This document shows positions 1-12,000 of a stretch of DNA of 34,519 bases, piece by piece. This DNA is from Nocardiopsis ansamitocini (GTDB lineage Bacteria; Actinomycetota; Actinomycetes; Streptosporangiales; Streptosporangiaceae). How positions within the stretch are numbered: the stretch's first letter is position 1; the number at the start of each line of letters is the position of its first letter. The notes under the pieces were generated by a model. It made no database searches. It worked only from the letters and a program-made list of their open reading frames with translations, and was not told the DNA's origin. The stretch spans positions 1-34,519 of the forward strand of contig NZ_BSQG01000016.1 of assembly GCF_030268225.1 (NCBI RefSeq), in the 5' to 3' direction. The position numbers and the translations under genes were made by a program.

Positions 1-3000
1 GTGGGTGTGGGTGTGCCAGGCGTCGTAGACCTGGGTGAGGGTGGGGTTGTGGTCGGTGGCTGCGTGGAGGAGTTGGTGGGCTTGGGTGGTGGTGAGGTGG
101 GGGGGTGCGTTGGGGGTGGTGCGGTGGTCGGGGTTGGCGCCGTGGGTGGTGAGGATGGCTCGGGTGGTGGGGTTGTTTTCCCAGGTGGTGAAGGTTTCTT
201 CGAGCCAGGCGCGTTTGTCGCCGTAGGTGGGGTTGGGGGTGGCCGTCCACCTGAGGGTGTCGAGGTTTTGTTTTGGCAGGGTGAGGCGGTGGGTGGTGGC
301 GAGGGTGTGGGGGGTGTGGCCTTGGTGGTGGTGTTGGTAGAGGGCCCAGGCGGTGTCGAGGTCGGTGGGGCGGTTGGGGGTCAGGGTGAAGCTGTTTTGG
401 GTGAGGGCGCTGGTTTCTTCGGGGGTGAAGGGGTGGGGTGGTGCGGTGAAGGGGGGTTGGGTGGCGCGGGTTTTGCCCTTGTCGGGGCGCGGGGTATGGG
501 CGGCGGCCTCGTCGTCGGAGGAGTCGGAGAGGGCGTCGGAGGGGGCGTAGATGTCGTCGGAGGAGTCGGAGAGGGCGTCGGAGGGGGCGTAGATGTCGTC
601 GGAGGCGGCTTTGTCGCGGGGTGAGTCGCCGGTGGTGTCGTGGGTGGTGAGTGTGGTGGGGGCGAGGTAGGTGTCGGTGGGGTTGAAGCCGGTGCCGGTG
701 GCGTGGGTGGCCCAGGCGGTGTCGGTGGTGGTGAGGGTGGGGTCGATGCCGAAGCCGGGGTCGAAGCCGGGGTCGAAGTCGGTGTTGAGGTCGGTGTTGA
801 GGTCGTGGGCGAGGGTGGCCCAGTCCATGGAGTCGTCGGGGGTGAGCCAGGACATGTCGTCGGTGTCCATGGCGTGGGTGTGGTCGGTGGTGAGTGCGGG
901 GTCGATGGGGGTGGGTTGGGTGGTGAGTGCGGGGTCGTCGGTGAGGAAGGAGGGCAGGGGGAGGTTGTCGTTGGTGGGTGAGGCGAGGTCGAGGGTGTCG
1001 AGGTCGTAGTAGGTGGGGTCGTCGTAGGTGATGGTGTCGGGGTTGGTCCAGTCGACGTTCATGGCGTCGGGGTCGCTGGTGTCGTCGTTCGGGCTGGGCG
1101 CGGGTGCCGGGGAGTCTTGCCAGGAGTCGGTGTCGGTCCTGAACGGTGCCAGTGCCGGTGTCGGCGCCTGCGCCGTCGGTGCGGTGGCGGGTGTGGTGGG
1201 GTCGGTGGTGATGCCCAGGGTGGTGAGTCGGTCGAGGGCGGGTTGGAGGAGTCCGGTGTTGTGCCAGGTGTTCCAGATGGTGGTGAGCGCTGTTTCGCGT
1301 TGTGCGGGGGTGTGGTCGCGGCTGGGGTTGGATCCTTCGCTGACGTGGGTCAGGCTTTGGCCGCGGACGTGGTGGTCGTAGTAGGCGGTGAGGGCGGAGG
1401 CGGCGTCCCATCCGGCGGCATCAACGGGGACGGTGAGGCCGGCGGTGACCGTGCCGAGCTGGTCCCGGGTGAGGTCGGCGATGCGGTGGGGGGCGGTGTA
1501 GGGCATGGGGCCGCCGACGCCCTCTGCGGGGCGCTCCAGGGCGGGGCGCAGCAGGGCGGCGATGCGGTCGAGGTGGTGCTGGCGCAGGCCGTAGATGGGG
1601 GACAGCGCGGCGGCGTTCATGACGTTGTCGCGTGCGCCGTCCACCCGTGAGGAACTGGCCCGGGTACGGAAGACACTGCCCCCTGCCTGGTCCTTGACGT
1701 TCTCCCCGTAGTTGTCGGGCAGCCCGGCGGCCCGGTGCAGGAACTCGTGCAGGAGAGTCCCGGCGTTCGCCTCCACCGCCCAGCTCCCCGAACTGCTTCG
1801 GGGGACCGTGCCGTTGGCACCGGTGGGCAGCCAGACGACGGTGCCGTGCACGGGGTCCCCGTCGGGCGAATCGGTGGCGTCCTCCAGCCGGAAATGCAGC
1901 TGCGGGCCGGGCGTGCCGTCCGCGTTCGACAGGCGGTGCCGGAAGTTGACGACCGTGTCGATGTCTTTTCGCAGTCGGGCCAGGGCGTCCTTCGTCTTGG
2001 CGTCGACGTGTGCCCTGACGTCGTCGTTGCTCGGGAAGTCGTTGTGCTCCTTGCTGTAGGAGGTAGTGAACGCCTGCTCGAGCTTGCCGGTGTCGAAGGC
2101 GACGCGCCAGGTGACCTCGGCCGCGTGGGTGGGCGCCGCGGTCCCGGCCGTGCCCGCGTCGGTGGCGGACCCCGTCGTCCCGGCAGCGGGCGTGATGGGC
2201 ACCACCCGCACCTCGACCTGGGTGGAGTTGCCGTAGGTCCGGATGGACGGGGGACGGAAGGGCTGGTCTGCTCCATCGGGACGGCCGGGCACCGTCACGG
2301 TGCGCTCGCCCGTGGCGGTGGGGTCCGCCGGTCGCGCGATCGTGGTTCCGAGTTTCGGCTCACGGAAGGAGACGTCGATGCCTGAGGCATCGGTGTCCCT
2401 GTTCACACCGATGGTGGTCACGGGTGTTGAGGCCCGGTTGTCCGACCAGCGGTTCGCGCGGACCAGGTTGGTGTGGACCGGCGCGGGAAGGCTGGGGCGT
2501 CCGGCGGTGATCTCGGAGAGCCGGGCCAGCGAGACCGGGGTGACCCGTGCGGGGGGCGGGACAACCGTGGCGCTTTGTTGTTGGCCGGTGTTGTTCTTGT
2601 TCTTCTGCTCGCGGGCGAGCTGGGACTCGCCGGACTCGGTGAGGCCGAACCAGGAAAGGAAGTCGGGGACGCCGGTCGCGAGGCCGGGGGTAGCGGTGGA
2701 AACCTCGGAGGAAGGCAACCAGTCCAGGTCCGCGTGAACCGAGAAGACGTCGACACCGGGGTCGACGACCTCCACGCGCAGGCGCAGTACGGGGTTGGGG
2801 CCGAGTGGGCTTTGCTGGGCGTTGGTGGCGGCGTCGCGCAGGGTGTAGGGCAGGGTGTGGGTTTTGCCGTGGGAGTCGGTGACGGTGCGGCCCCCGTTGA
2901 CGACGTCCTCCATCGAGCGTACGAGCCTCTGCTCGGCCCGGGAGACCATCGCGGCGTCCCGTTGGCCGGTCGCCGGGGAGCGGCGCAGCCGGATCACGAC

Positions 3001-6000
3001 CTCGATCGTGTCGGTGCCGTGGAAGCCGCCGGGGGTGTGGTTCCACTCGACACGGGGGTGGATGGGTGCGGTATCGCCCTGGCGCTGGGTCAGCAACGCG
3101 TGCAGGGCGGCGGAACCGTCGTCGATGGCGATCCCCATGCTCTGCCCGGGGGTGCTGTCGAAGGCCTGGAGAAGGAGGCGGTCCGGGACCACCGCCGTGT
3201 TCTTCGTCGGACTGATCAGGGAGTCCCACGCCTGAGGGCTGTCGGGGGCGGCGAGCTGCTTGCTCTTCATGACCCATTCCAGGGCGGACCGCAGGTCACC
3301 GGCCTCGCGCAGGCGGTCGGTGAGGGCGAGCGTCAGGTTTTCCTCCTCCCTCGACGAGAAGACGGTGTCGAAGGACTTGTTGCCGTGGTGCACCTCGTAG
3401 TAGCGGACCAGGTGGTCGGCCGCCGCGGTGATGGACATGCCCCCGGGGACGTGGTTCGTGATCAGCGAGGCGAATTGCGATGGGGAGATCGTCTTCGTAA
3501 GGCCGGGCTTGGTTTGTGGCCAGCCGGTCGGCACCTGCGGATCGGAGGTGACCCGGCCGGATTCGTCGGTCGGCCGCGGGGCGTCTGCCGTCTCGGGCTG
3601 CTCCCCTGAGGGGGTTTCCCGCCGGTCCGACTCGAAGGGTGCGGGGACGTCGGATTCCGAGCCGGATTCCGAGTCGGACCGGTGTGCGGCGATGAGGTCG
3701 GGCAGGGTGTCGCGCAGCGCGGGAAGGTCGGCCGTGGCGAGGGCGCCGTTGTCGCGGTGCGCCGCCGACCGCTCGACCAGTTCGTTGTACTCCTGAGCCT
3801 TTCCTTCGGCTTCCCCGCGGACCGTGGTGGAGAGAGCGGCGATCATTTCTGACTCCGCGGCGAACAGGGCCGGCCTGTTGGCGTTGGAGGGGGAAAGCGC
3901 CTGGGAAAGACCGGTCAGCAGCTTCGCGTTCTTCTCCGCGTCGGCGGCGGCCTCGCGCTTTTCCCTGAGCCCTTGGTCTGCCTCACTGACGACAGCAAGT
4001 GGGTGCGGGCGGTAAAGACCTGAGGGGGTGACTTTCAGTTCCTCCGCGAGCCGCACCGCTTGCTCCCGGTACTCTTCCCGCAGTTCACGGGTGAGGTTTT
4101 CGGCGTTCTCGATCTCGGCCTCGTATGACTTCCGGCCACCGGAGCGGAGACGCAACTGCCTCAGCCGCTCGGCGGTGAAGCCGAGTTCGTCTGCCCTGGT
4201 GCGGGTGTGGGACAGGAACGTGCTGAATCGCACCAGTTCGGCCGACTCGTACTCGTTCTCCGGGAGGGCCAGAGCCGTCCGGATCACATATTCCCTTGCG
4301 GTGTCCTCGGCCGTCCACAGAGCCTCGTAAGCCAAGCCCTCGATGCGTTCCGCCTCGTCGGGGAACACGAACGCCCCCTCGCGCGCCGAGGACGCGAGTG
4401 CGGTGAGCAGCGCGGCTTCCTCGCTTTCCCGCATGACCTCTTGGTAAGCATCGACGACCCGGTCGTCGCCTTCGGCTGGTCGTCCGAGGTTCGGGCGGAG
4501 TTCCGGCGACGGGGAGAGGTGCAGGGCACGCGCGAGTCTGAGCGCTTCCTTGTAGTACCGGTCGTTTGCCTTCTCCGCAGCCTTTTCGTCGCCACGGCTC
4601 TCGGCCTTCTCGGCCCGGACGCGGTTCCTGGCCATGGAGGCACCCGAACGGTAGACCGTGATGGAGTCGTCGGCTCGATCGCGTGCGTGCCGAGCCGCCT
4701 CGGCGATGTGTGCGGCCTCTCCCGGGAAGGGGAAGTCGTCGTCCTCGGCGGCTGTCCTGGCAAGGGTCGACAGCAGGGCAGAGCGGTGGTACCCGCCCTT
4801 CGCCCTGTCGTAGGCGTCGCGGACCCATGCTGAGGCGACCCGGTCGGGAGTCTCCAGGGAGCGGTCCGCCTCGATCTCGAGCATGTCGGCCAGAGAGAGC
4901 GCGAGTGATTCGTACTTTTCCCATCGTTTCCTGGACGCGGCGGCGGCGTTGTCCGCCCTCCGGGTGAGGGTCCTCTGCTGAGCGAGGTCCGAGGGCAGGG
5001 CGACGTCCTTGCCGGAGAGCACCTCGTCCGCTTCCCTGCGCAGCCGCTGTTCCTCCGCGCGGAGTTCGGTGGCGCGGACGGCGGTACGGTTCATCCCCGC
5101 CTCGGCGTGGTCCAGACCGCTGGTCCCGCCCGCGATGAGGAAGTATTCGAGCGCTTGTGCCTCCGCGGTCTCCCGGGCGGTCTGGGCCAGTTCGCCGATC
5201 GTCTCTTGTCGGTGGAGAGGGGGAGTCCGGCCGGCGGAGATCTCGTTCTCCAAGCCGGTGAGCAGGGCCGCCTCGTCGACGGCGCGCACGGTCTTCCGGT
5301 AGCCGTTGCGGATGTCCCGGTGCGCCCTGGGAGCGGGTTCGGGCCCCGTTGCGGGCAGGAGGGCGGTCGTGTCCCGGGGGACCTCCAGGTAGCGAACGGC
5401 GTTCAACACCAGGGGCCGGTACCCGTCCGCGTGGCCGGAAGAGGCCGTCTGCTTGCCAGGGTGGTCCAGGATTTCCTTGAGGTACGTCAGGAGATCCTGT
5501 TGCGCGTCTTCTCTTCCCTTCGAGGCGTTCCGCTCAAGTGCCCCCAGTGTCTCCGCTGAGAGCCGTCCGTCGCCACGGAGGTTTTTCGAGAGCGCGTCGA
5601 GCGCCGCGGCATTGTTGATGGCGTCCTTGGCGTCGTCGTACGTGAGGCGTGCGAAGGAACGGGCGGAGGACGGCGGCCGGTCCCCGAGGACCATGATCGC
5701 GTGGCTCGGGTCGTCCAGACCCAGGAACGTGGCGAACTCCAGGGCGTGCGCCACGAAGTGCTGCTGGCGGTCGTCGGCCCGCTCCGTTGCCTGCCTGGCC
5801 AGTGCCTCGGAGTCAGGGGAGTCGGAGTCCGAATCCAGCAACCGGTCGGCCTGTGCGCTCAGCTCCACCTGGTCCGCGTAGTCGCGTTCGAGGCTGGTCG
5901 TGTAGTGCGTCCACGCTGCCTCCTCCCTTTCCTGGGAGACGCGTTCGGCTTCGGCGGTGAGCCATTGTGCCTCGTGCGGGAAGCCGGTGGTCCGCGCGTC

Positions 6001-9000
6001 CTTGGCCCACGACCGCAGTTCGGCCACGCGGTTGTCCGAGCGAACCCTGTTCTGGATGAAGTCCATGTCGGCCAGCCGTTGCTTGGGCGGCAGCGACTCG
6101 AACGCCTCGGGAAACTCGGGGGCCGGACGGAGGGAGGGAGTGGTGCCCAGTGCCTGGGCCTGTTCGCGGGCGCCGTACCGGTAGTGGTTCCACTGTTGGG
6201 CCGACTCGTCCCTCAACCGGGCCAGCCGCGTTTCCAGTTCCTGACGGGCGGTCCGGTACTCAGGAGCGGACTCGTCGAGGGTTCGGACCTCGGCGGCGGT
6301 CTTCTCGGTCTGTGAGCGGAGGTCGTCGATCCGGCGACGGGCACCGGCCAGGAACCGTCCCCGTTGCTCCGGTGTTTCCGCTGCCTGGTATGCCGGGGGT
6401 GCCGGGGGCTCGCCGATGTAAAGAGGCGGTGCGGCCTCGTAGCGCGGGTGCGGTTCGGGGAAACGGATCGGGGTCTCGGAGAAGGGAGCAAAGCTCCCCT
6501 CCGGCAGGAGCGGCGGGTACTGCTCACCGGTGTCGTGCAGTCCCAGGGTGCCTGTTTCGGCGACCGGGGACAGGCTGTATTCGACCGCCTGTTCGTACAG
6601 GGCGAGCGTTGCCTGGCTCAGCATGATCCGGGCGTCGAGAACCTCGAGGTCCCTGTCGGCCGTCGTGAGCAGCCACTGTTGAACGGTCTGGGGCAGCTCC
6701 TCGTCGTTCATGAGGTCCCCGCGCTGGTCCATCCCGTAGGAGTAGCGTTCGACCAGCGCCTCGAGCAGCGCGTTCTCTCGTTCCCACATCGTCCGGAGCA
6801 TCCGCCCCTGCTCGATCCGGACGTCCTGTTGGGGGTGCCCGTCCTGCTGGGGTTGCTGGCTCAGCGTCGACACCAGTTGGCTCAGGAACTCGGGCGGCGC
6901 GAGCTGGTCTGCCTCATCCCGCAGCCGTTCGCCCGTTTCCCGGCTCTTCCGGGAGTCTTCGCGGGACCGTTGTGCTGCCCTCTCCTCAAACCCGATTTGT
7001 TCGTTCAGGTAGGCGGCGCGTTCGTCGTGGGAGAGGTCCTCTGTATTCAGACGGTCCGTACGTTCACGGTCGAGGGCCCGTTCACGGGCATGGTCGAGTT
7101 CTACGGCATTGTGCAGGGAACGCACCTGGTCGCGTGTGCGCGCGTAGCTCTCCTCCACACGGCCGAGCGCGGATTGGGCGCGGTCGAAGACGCGTTGTGA
7201 GCGGTCCGCTCGTTCCTGGGCCTCCTGGATCCGGCCGGACAATGCCCCGGCCTCTGCTCTGTACTGCCGGGCCAGCAGGTCGGACTCCAGCGCCCGATCG
7301 ATTGCCCGCGTGTACTCGTCCTCCGCAGGGGCGTCGAAGACGCGTTGTGAGCGGTCCGCTCGTTCCTGGCCCTCTTGACCCTGGTTGAGCAGTGCGTCGG
7401 CGTCGTTCCGGTGCTGCCGGGCCTGCCGGTCGGCGGTCATCGCCTGGACGAGCAGTTGGCTCCTGCGGGCCGTCAGGGTGTTGAGCGCGGCCTGGTCGTG
7501 TTCGCGGGCGTCGCGGGACACGGCCCTTTGCTTGTGGGCGTCCAGGATCTGGTCGAGCAGGGCGTCGGCGTCGTTCTCGCGTTGCCTGGCGAGTCGCTCG
7601 GCACCGGAGATGCGGTCGCGGACCTCCGCGATGGAACGGGTGTAGTAGCCGCGATCGGCTCCGGCCGGAGAAGTTCCCGGGCCTTCCCCCTTCTTTTCCA
7701 GTTCGGCGAGTATGGAACGGGTGCGGTCGTCGAGATCCGTTTCGTTCGGAGAAGTTCTCGGGGCTTCCTCGTCCAGTCCGGCGAGTTCCGCCCGGTGGTC
7801 CTTCACCCTCTGTTCGTGATCCAGCGCCTCCTGGAGCTGTTCCTGGGCCGTCCACAGATGTTTGTCGGAGTCGGCGCGCAGGCTCCGGAACTTTTCGTTG
7901 AGGGTCCGGCTCTGCCCGCTGCCCTCGATGAGTTCATTGACCCGTTCCCTGAGAAGCGCTCGACTTTGCTGACCTTCTTCGCGGAGGTCGTGTACGGCAC
8001 TGTCGAGAGCGAGAGCGGTGCGTGGAAGGCCGAGGAACAGAAGGGCGGCACGCCGCGCGTTCATTTCGTGGAACGCGCGGTTGGCCTCGGCCGCCGTGCG
8101 GTGGACGGTCTGGGCTTCGGAGTAGGCCGAGCTGTGTGCGAGGTCGCTTCCGACGAGGGGCATGGACTCGTCGATCCGCAAAGCGCTTGTGAGTTCCCGG
8201 AGCCGGTCGTGGAACTCTCCGGGAAGGGGACGCCCGGTGCTTCCGAAGACACCGTCGTCCTGACTGGAGGCTTGGGCGAGGTTCGAGGAGGAGGTGTCCA
8301 CGAGGTGATGGGCGTAGGACAGGAGCGCGTTCGTCCCCAGCTCCCAGATGCGCGCCAGGTTCCGGCCCTCTGAGGACGCCGGGAGGTCGCCCGTGAGGGT
8401 GCGGCCGTGGCGGATGACCGAGTCGAGTTGGGCGAGGAGTTCCCGGGAGCGCGGCTGCGCGTTCTGCTGCCCCGTGGACAGGGCGAGCGTGATCTCGCCG
8501 ATCAGCCGGTCTGCCCGGACGAGCTCCGCGAAGGCGGGGGGGAGGCCCGCGATTGCCGACGCGTCCGCCACCGGGAGGGCGGTGCGCGGTTCCGCGTCGC
8601 TGCCGTCGTCGGAGGCCTCCGAGTCCAACAAGATCGCGCCAGCGTTGTGGAAGGTAGGGGGCCACGCGGTCAGTCGCGGCCGGTCGTCCTCGGAGTCGGA
8701 GTCCAGACGCCACTCGGGCTCCGCTCCCTGGTCGTCGTCGGAGGACTCCGACGAGGTCTCGTCCGCCCCCTGGTCGAGGTGGACCGGGAAGACGAGCGGT
8801 GAACGGACGGCACCGTCCATGGGGAGGGGCGCGGTCGGAGCGTTGGGCAGGTCGGGGTGTCCGCCGGCGGCGATGTACTCCTGCCTGGCGGCGTCGAGGG
8901 CCGTGTCGGCCTCGGCGGCCACCAAGCGCAGCCGCGCGGCTTCCTCCAGGCCGGACTGGATCTCGGGATGGGTGTCGGGCCAGCCGTTTCGGGCGCGCTG

Positions 9001-12000
9001 GTCCCGGAGGTCCGTCTCGTGGCGGACGAGGTCGTAGTGTGCCCGGCCGGCGTCGCTGCGGGCCCGGTCGAACGCGGTCGAGTCCGGGGCCGCGGGCGCG
9101 GTGTGCTGATGACCCCCTTCCTCAGCGCGGAGGGTCATGACCTGGACGTCGTGGTTCTGCTGTCCTTCTTCTCCGCCTTGAGAGGGCTCGGTGCCTTGTC
9201 GGCCGCCTTCCTCGCTCTGCGCGGCCTCGGTGTAGGCCCGTAGTGCCTCCTCTGCCTCGGTCCGGGCGCGGGCGGCGAGGTCGCCGATCGCGCCCGTTTC
9301 CTCGGCGAAGGGGAGTCCGCCGTCGCGGACGGCCTCGGCCACCGCCTCGATGGTGGAGGCCTCCCCGGCGGTGTTCCTGGCGCGCTCGTAGGCTGCCGTC
9401 ACACTCTCGGACGCGCTTTGAGAGGGATCGGGGATGTCCCGGACCGCGGTGGGATCGCCGGCGATCCGGTGGGTGCGTGCCAGGTCCAGCACCAGGGAGC
9501 GGTAGGAGCGCCGCATCTGCGCCGCTGTCTGTTCCGCGAGGTGTTCCAGGCGTGACGGCGCGCCCGAGCCGTCCGTACCGTGCGTCTGGTCGCGCAGTCG
9601 CTGGGCGAGGGCCTCCAGCTCGGCGGCCCGGGTGCGGTCGTGGGCGAGGTAGGCCCCTTCTCGGCGCGCTCCGTCGTCGTCCCGGCCCCGCACGGCCGTC
9701 TCGGCCTCCAGGGCGGCATGGTCGCGGGCGATCGTCTCGGCGATCTGGCGGGAGGTGCTCGCTGCGGCTTCCAGCTGGTCGGCCTCGTTGGCGAGCCGGG
9801 AGCCGTCCTCGCGGGCTGCGGAGGCGAGCCCCTCCAGCAGTGCCGCCTCCTCCACGGAACGGGTCACGCCCGTGTGGCTCTCCCGCAGGGCAGGGGGGCC
9901 TTCCGGTGCGGGAGCGGGGCTGGGGAGCAGGGTGGGGACCGGGGTGACGTTCAGCGTCCGTGCGAGTTCGAGCGCTTCGCGTCGGTAGTCCGTCCACAAC
10001 CGCTCTGTATGGTCCTCGACCTGCTGGACTTCGTCGTCGAGCAGGGCTGCCAGGGGTCCGTAGCCCTGCTGTTCCGCCTCCTCACCGACCTGTCGCAATT
10101 GGTCGGCGTGGTGTCCGAGCACGGCTATCCGGGTGCGGTCGTAGTCCAGGCGTGCCCGGTGCCGCACGAGGTCGATCGACTCGTTCTGGCCCATGTTGAC
10201 CTGGGCCTCCAGTCCGGCGTGCTCCCGTGCCGTCTCCTCGGCGGCCTGGCGGGCCTCCCGGACGGCGCCGTCCAGGAACTCTGCCTCGTGGGAGGAGAGG
10301 ACCGTCGTGCCGCGAACGTGGTCGGCGAGGGCGGTCAGCAGTGCCGCTTCCTCGCGGCTCTGTTCGGCGTCACGACGACTGTCGTCGAGACCGTCGAAGG
10401 GCGCGAAGGCCGGGGGGTGGGGGAGGAGCGCGGAGTCGACAGGGTCGAGGGACAAAAGACGGGCGAGCGATCGCGCCGACTGCCGGTAGCCGAAGTCGTT
10501 TCCGCGGTCCTCTCCGCGCTCCGCCGCCTCTTCGGTGCGGGTCTGGTGGTCACGCAGGTCGGCGAGCGCGTCGGAGACGCCGGTGGCCAGTTCCCGGTAC
10601 GAGTTCGTCTGGGCCTGGGCCGTCTGCTCCAGAAGCCGGGCCATGTTCGCGAGCCGTTCGCCTTCGCCGGAGAGCGGGCTCCCCGCGCTCCCCGCATCGT
10701 CGGCGAGCTGCATGAAGACGTCGGCGGTGGAGTCCGCGACACGGGCGTTGTCATACGCGGCCCGGACGGTTCCCGGAACGTCGTTCCCGGGCTCCGGACC
10801 GAGATCGGTGACGCCTTCGCTTCGGGGCTCGATCCCCAGGAGAGGGGCCAGCCCCAGGCCCTCGTGGAGGTAGAGGTCCCAGTACCGAGGGGCGTCGTTC
10901 GTCGCCTGTACCGCCTGAAAGTTGAACAGCCGGCCCTGTTGGGACGCTCCTTGAGCGAGGGCCTCCCTGGAACGGGTGTTCAGCGTCTGCGCCTGCGAGT
11001 CGAGCGCTGCGGCCCAGGCACCGACACGGGTCATGGCCGCCCGACGCCCGGGGACATCCGTTCCGGTACCGTCGCCGTTCGGCGCGGTGATCCGGGTGTA
11101 GTCCAGGACGGCCTGTTCGGCGAGGTCGCGGGCCGTCGAGGCGGCGTCGGGGAGCAGGGACCCTTCGCCGGAGAGCAGCAGTGAGCCACCGGCGGCGGTC
11201 TGGTTCAGGCCCTCGACGAGTGCTGCTTCCTCGGACAGGCGAACGGCGTCGAGGTAAAGTCCGTGAGCCTGCTGCGGGGCGTCTCCAGCCGGCGGCGGAC
11301 CGGGCGGCAGGTGCGTCTGGCTGCTGGACGCCACATCGAGGTAGCGGGCGGTCGCGGCGGCGAAGGACCGGTAGTCCTGGAAGAGACGGTCGGACAGCTG
11401 GGGGTCCGCCATCGCGGTATGCGCGACGGACAACTGCGTCCGCAGGTCGGTGAGCGCGTCCGCCAGGTACTGCTTGGCGAAAAACCTCTGGTTCGCGGTG
11501 CCCCCTCGCTGCATCCGGTCGAAGGCGTCCGCCTGCTCGGTGCTGAGGAAACCCTGTTCCCTCCCTTGCCTGGACAACCCGGCGAACGCTTCCAGCTCGC
11601 GGAAGTTCTGCTCCATCCCCTGGTAGCGGACGCGGATACCGTCCGAGTTGCCCTCGCGCGGGCGGATCTGGACGATCGCTTCCGGGATGGCCGGGGAGCT
11701 CAGACCGAGGAGGTCGGCCAGTTCCATGGCGTACTGCCAGAAGTGATCTTTGCGTTCCTCGGATTTCCGTTGGGCCTCCTGTGTCTCCTGGACCTGCTCG
11801 GGGGAAGCGGCGGGGCGCGCCTCCAATTCGTCGGCTCGCCTTTCCAGCTCCGCCTGGTCGGTGAAGGAGCGGATCAGGTTCGCGGTGCGGTGCTCCCGCT
11901 CGATCTGTGCCCCTTCCTGCTCGACCCGGTCGGCCTCCGTGGTCAGCCAGTCGGCCTCGTTGAAGAAACCGGTCGTGCGGGAGTCCTCCGCCCAGGACCT

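Larger units (their letters stand above)
3560..8800 (-). other. Rod unit III: coiled coil with helical repeats and PPxY motifs
   Basis: Residues about 8573-10320. Same order as unit II: LVFPVHLDQGAD (8796); acidic SSESSDDD linker; WELGTNALLSYAHHLVDTS (8340-8285); strong coiled coil (7900-6900); TLGLHDTGEQYPPLLPEGS (6560-6500); PPLY and PPAY motifs (6421, 6390); AKDARTTGFPHEAQWLT (5960-6010); then about five helical repeats (5760-3780), for example EALRLARALHLSPSPE with EEAALLTALASSAREGAFVF. It ends in an acidic Ser/Asp/Glu linker (SDSESGSESDVPAP, near 3660). No catalytic motif visible; likely a scaffold. Confidence 0.82.

Noticed and set aside
511-610. CRISPR-like array
   Set aside because: Repeats are directly abutting 42-bp units without unique spacers and are in-frame coding sequence.
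1215-1480. DNA-binding helix-turn-helix domain
   Set aside because: Only the rough spacing fits; the protein context (secreted-type, no Cys, effector domains) does not support a regulator.
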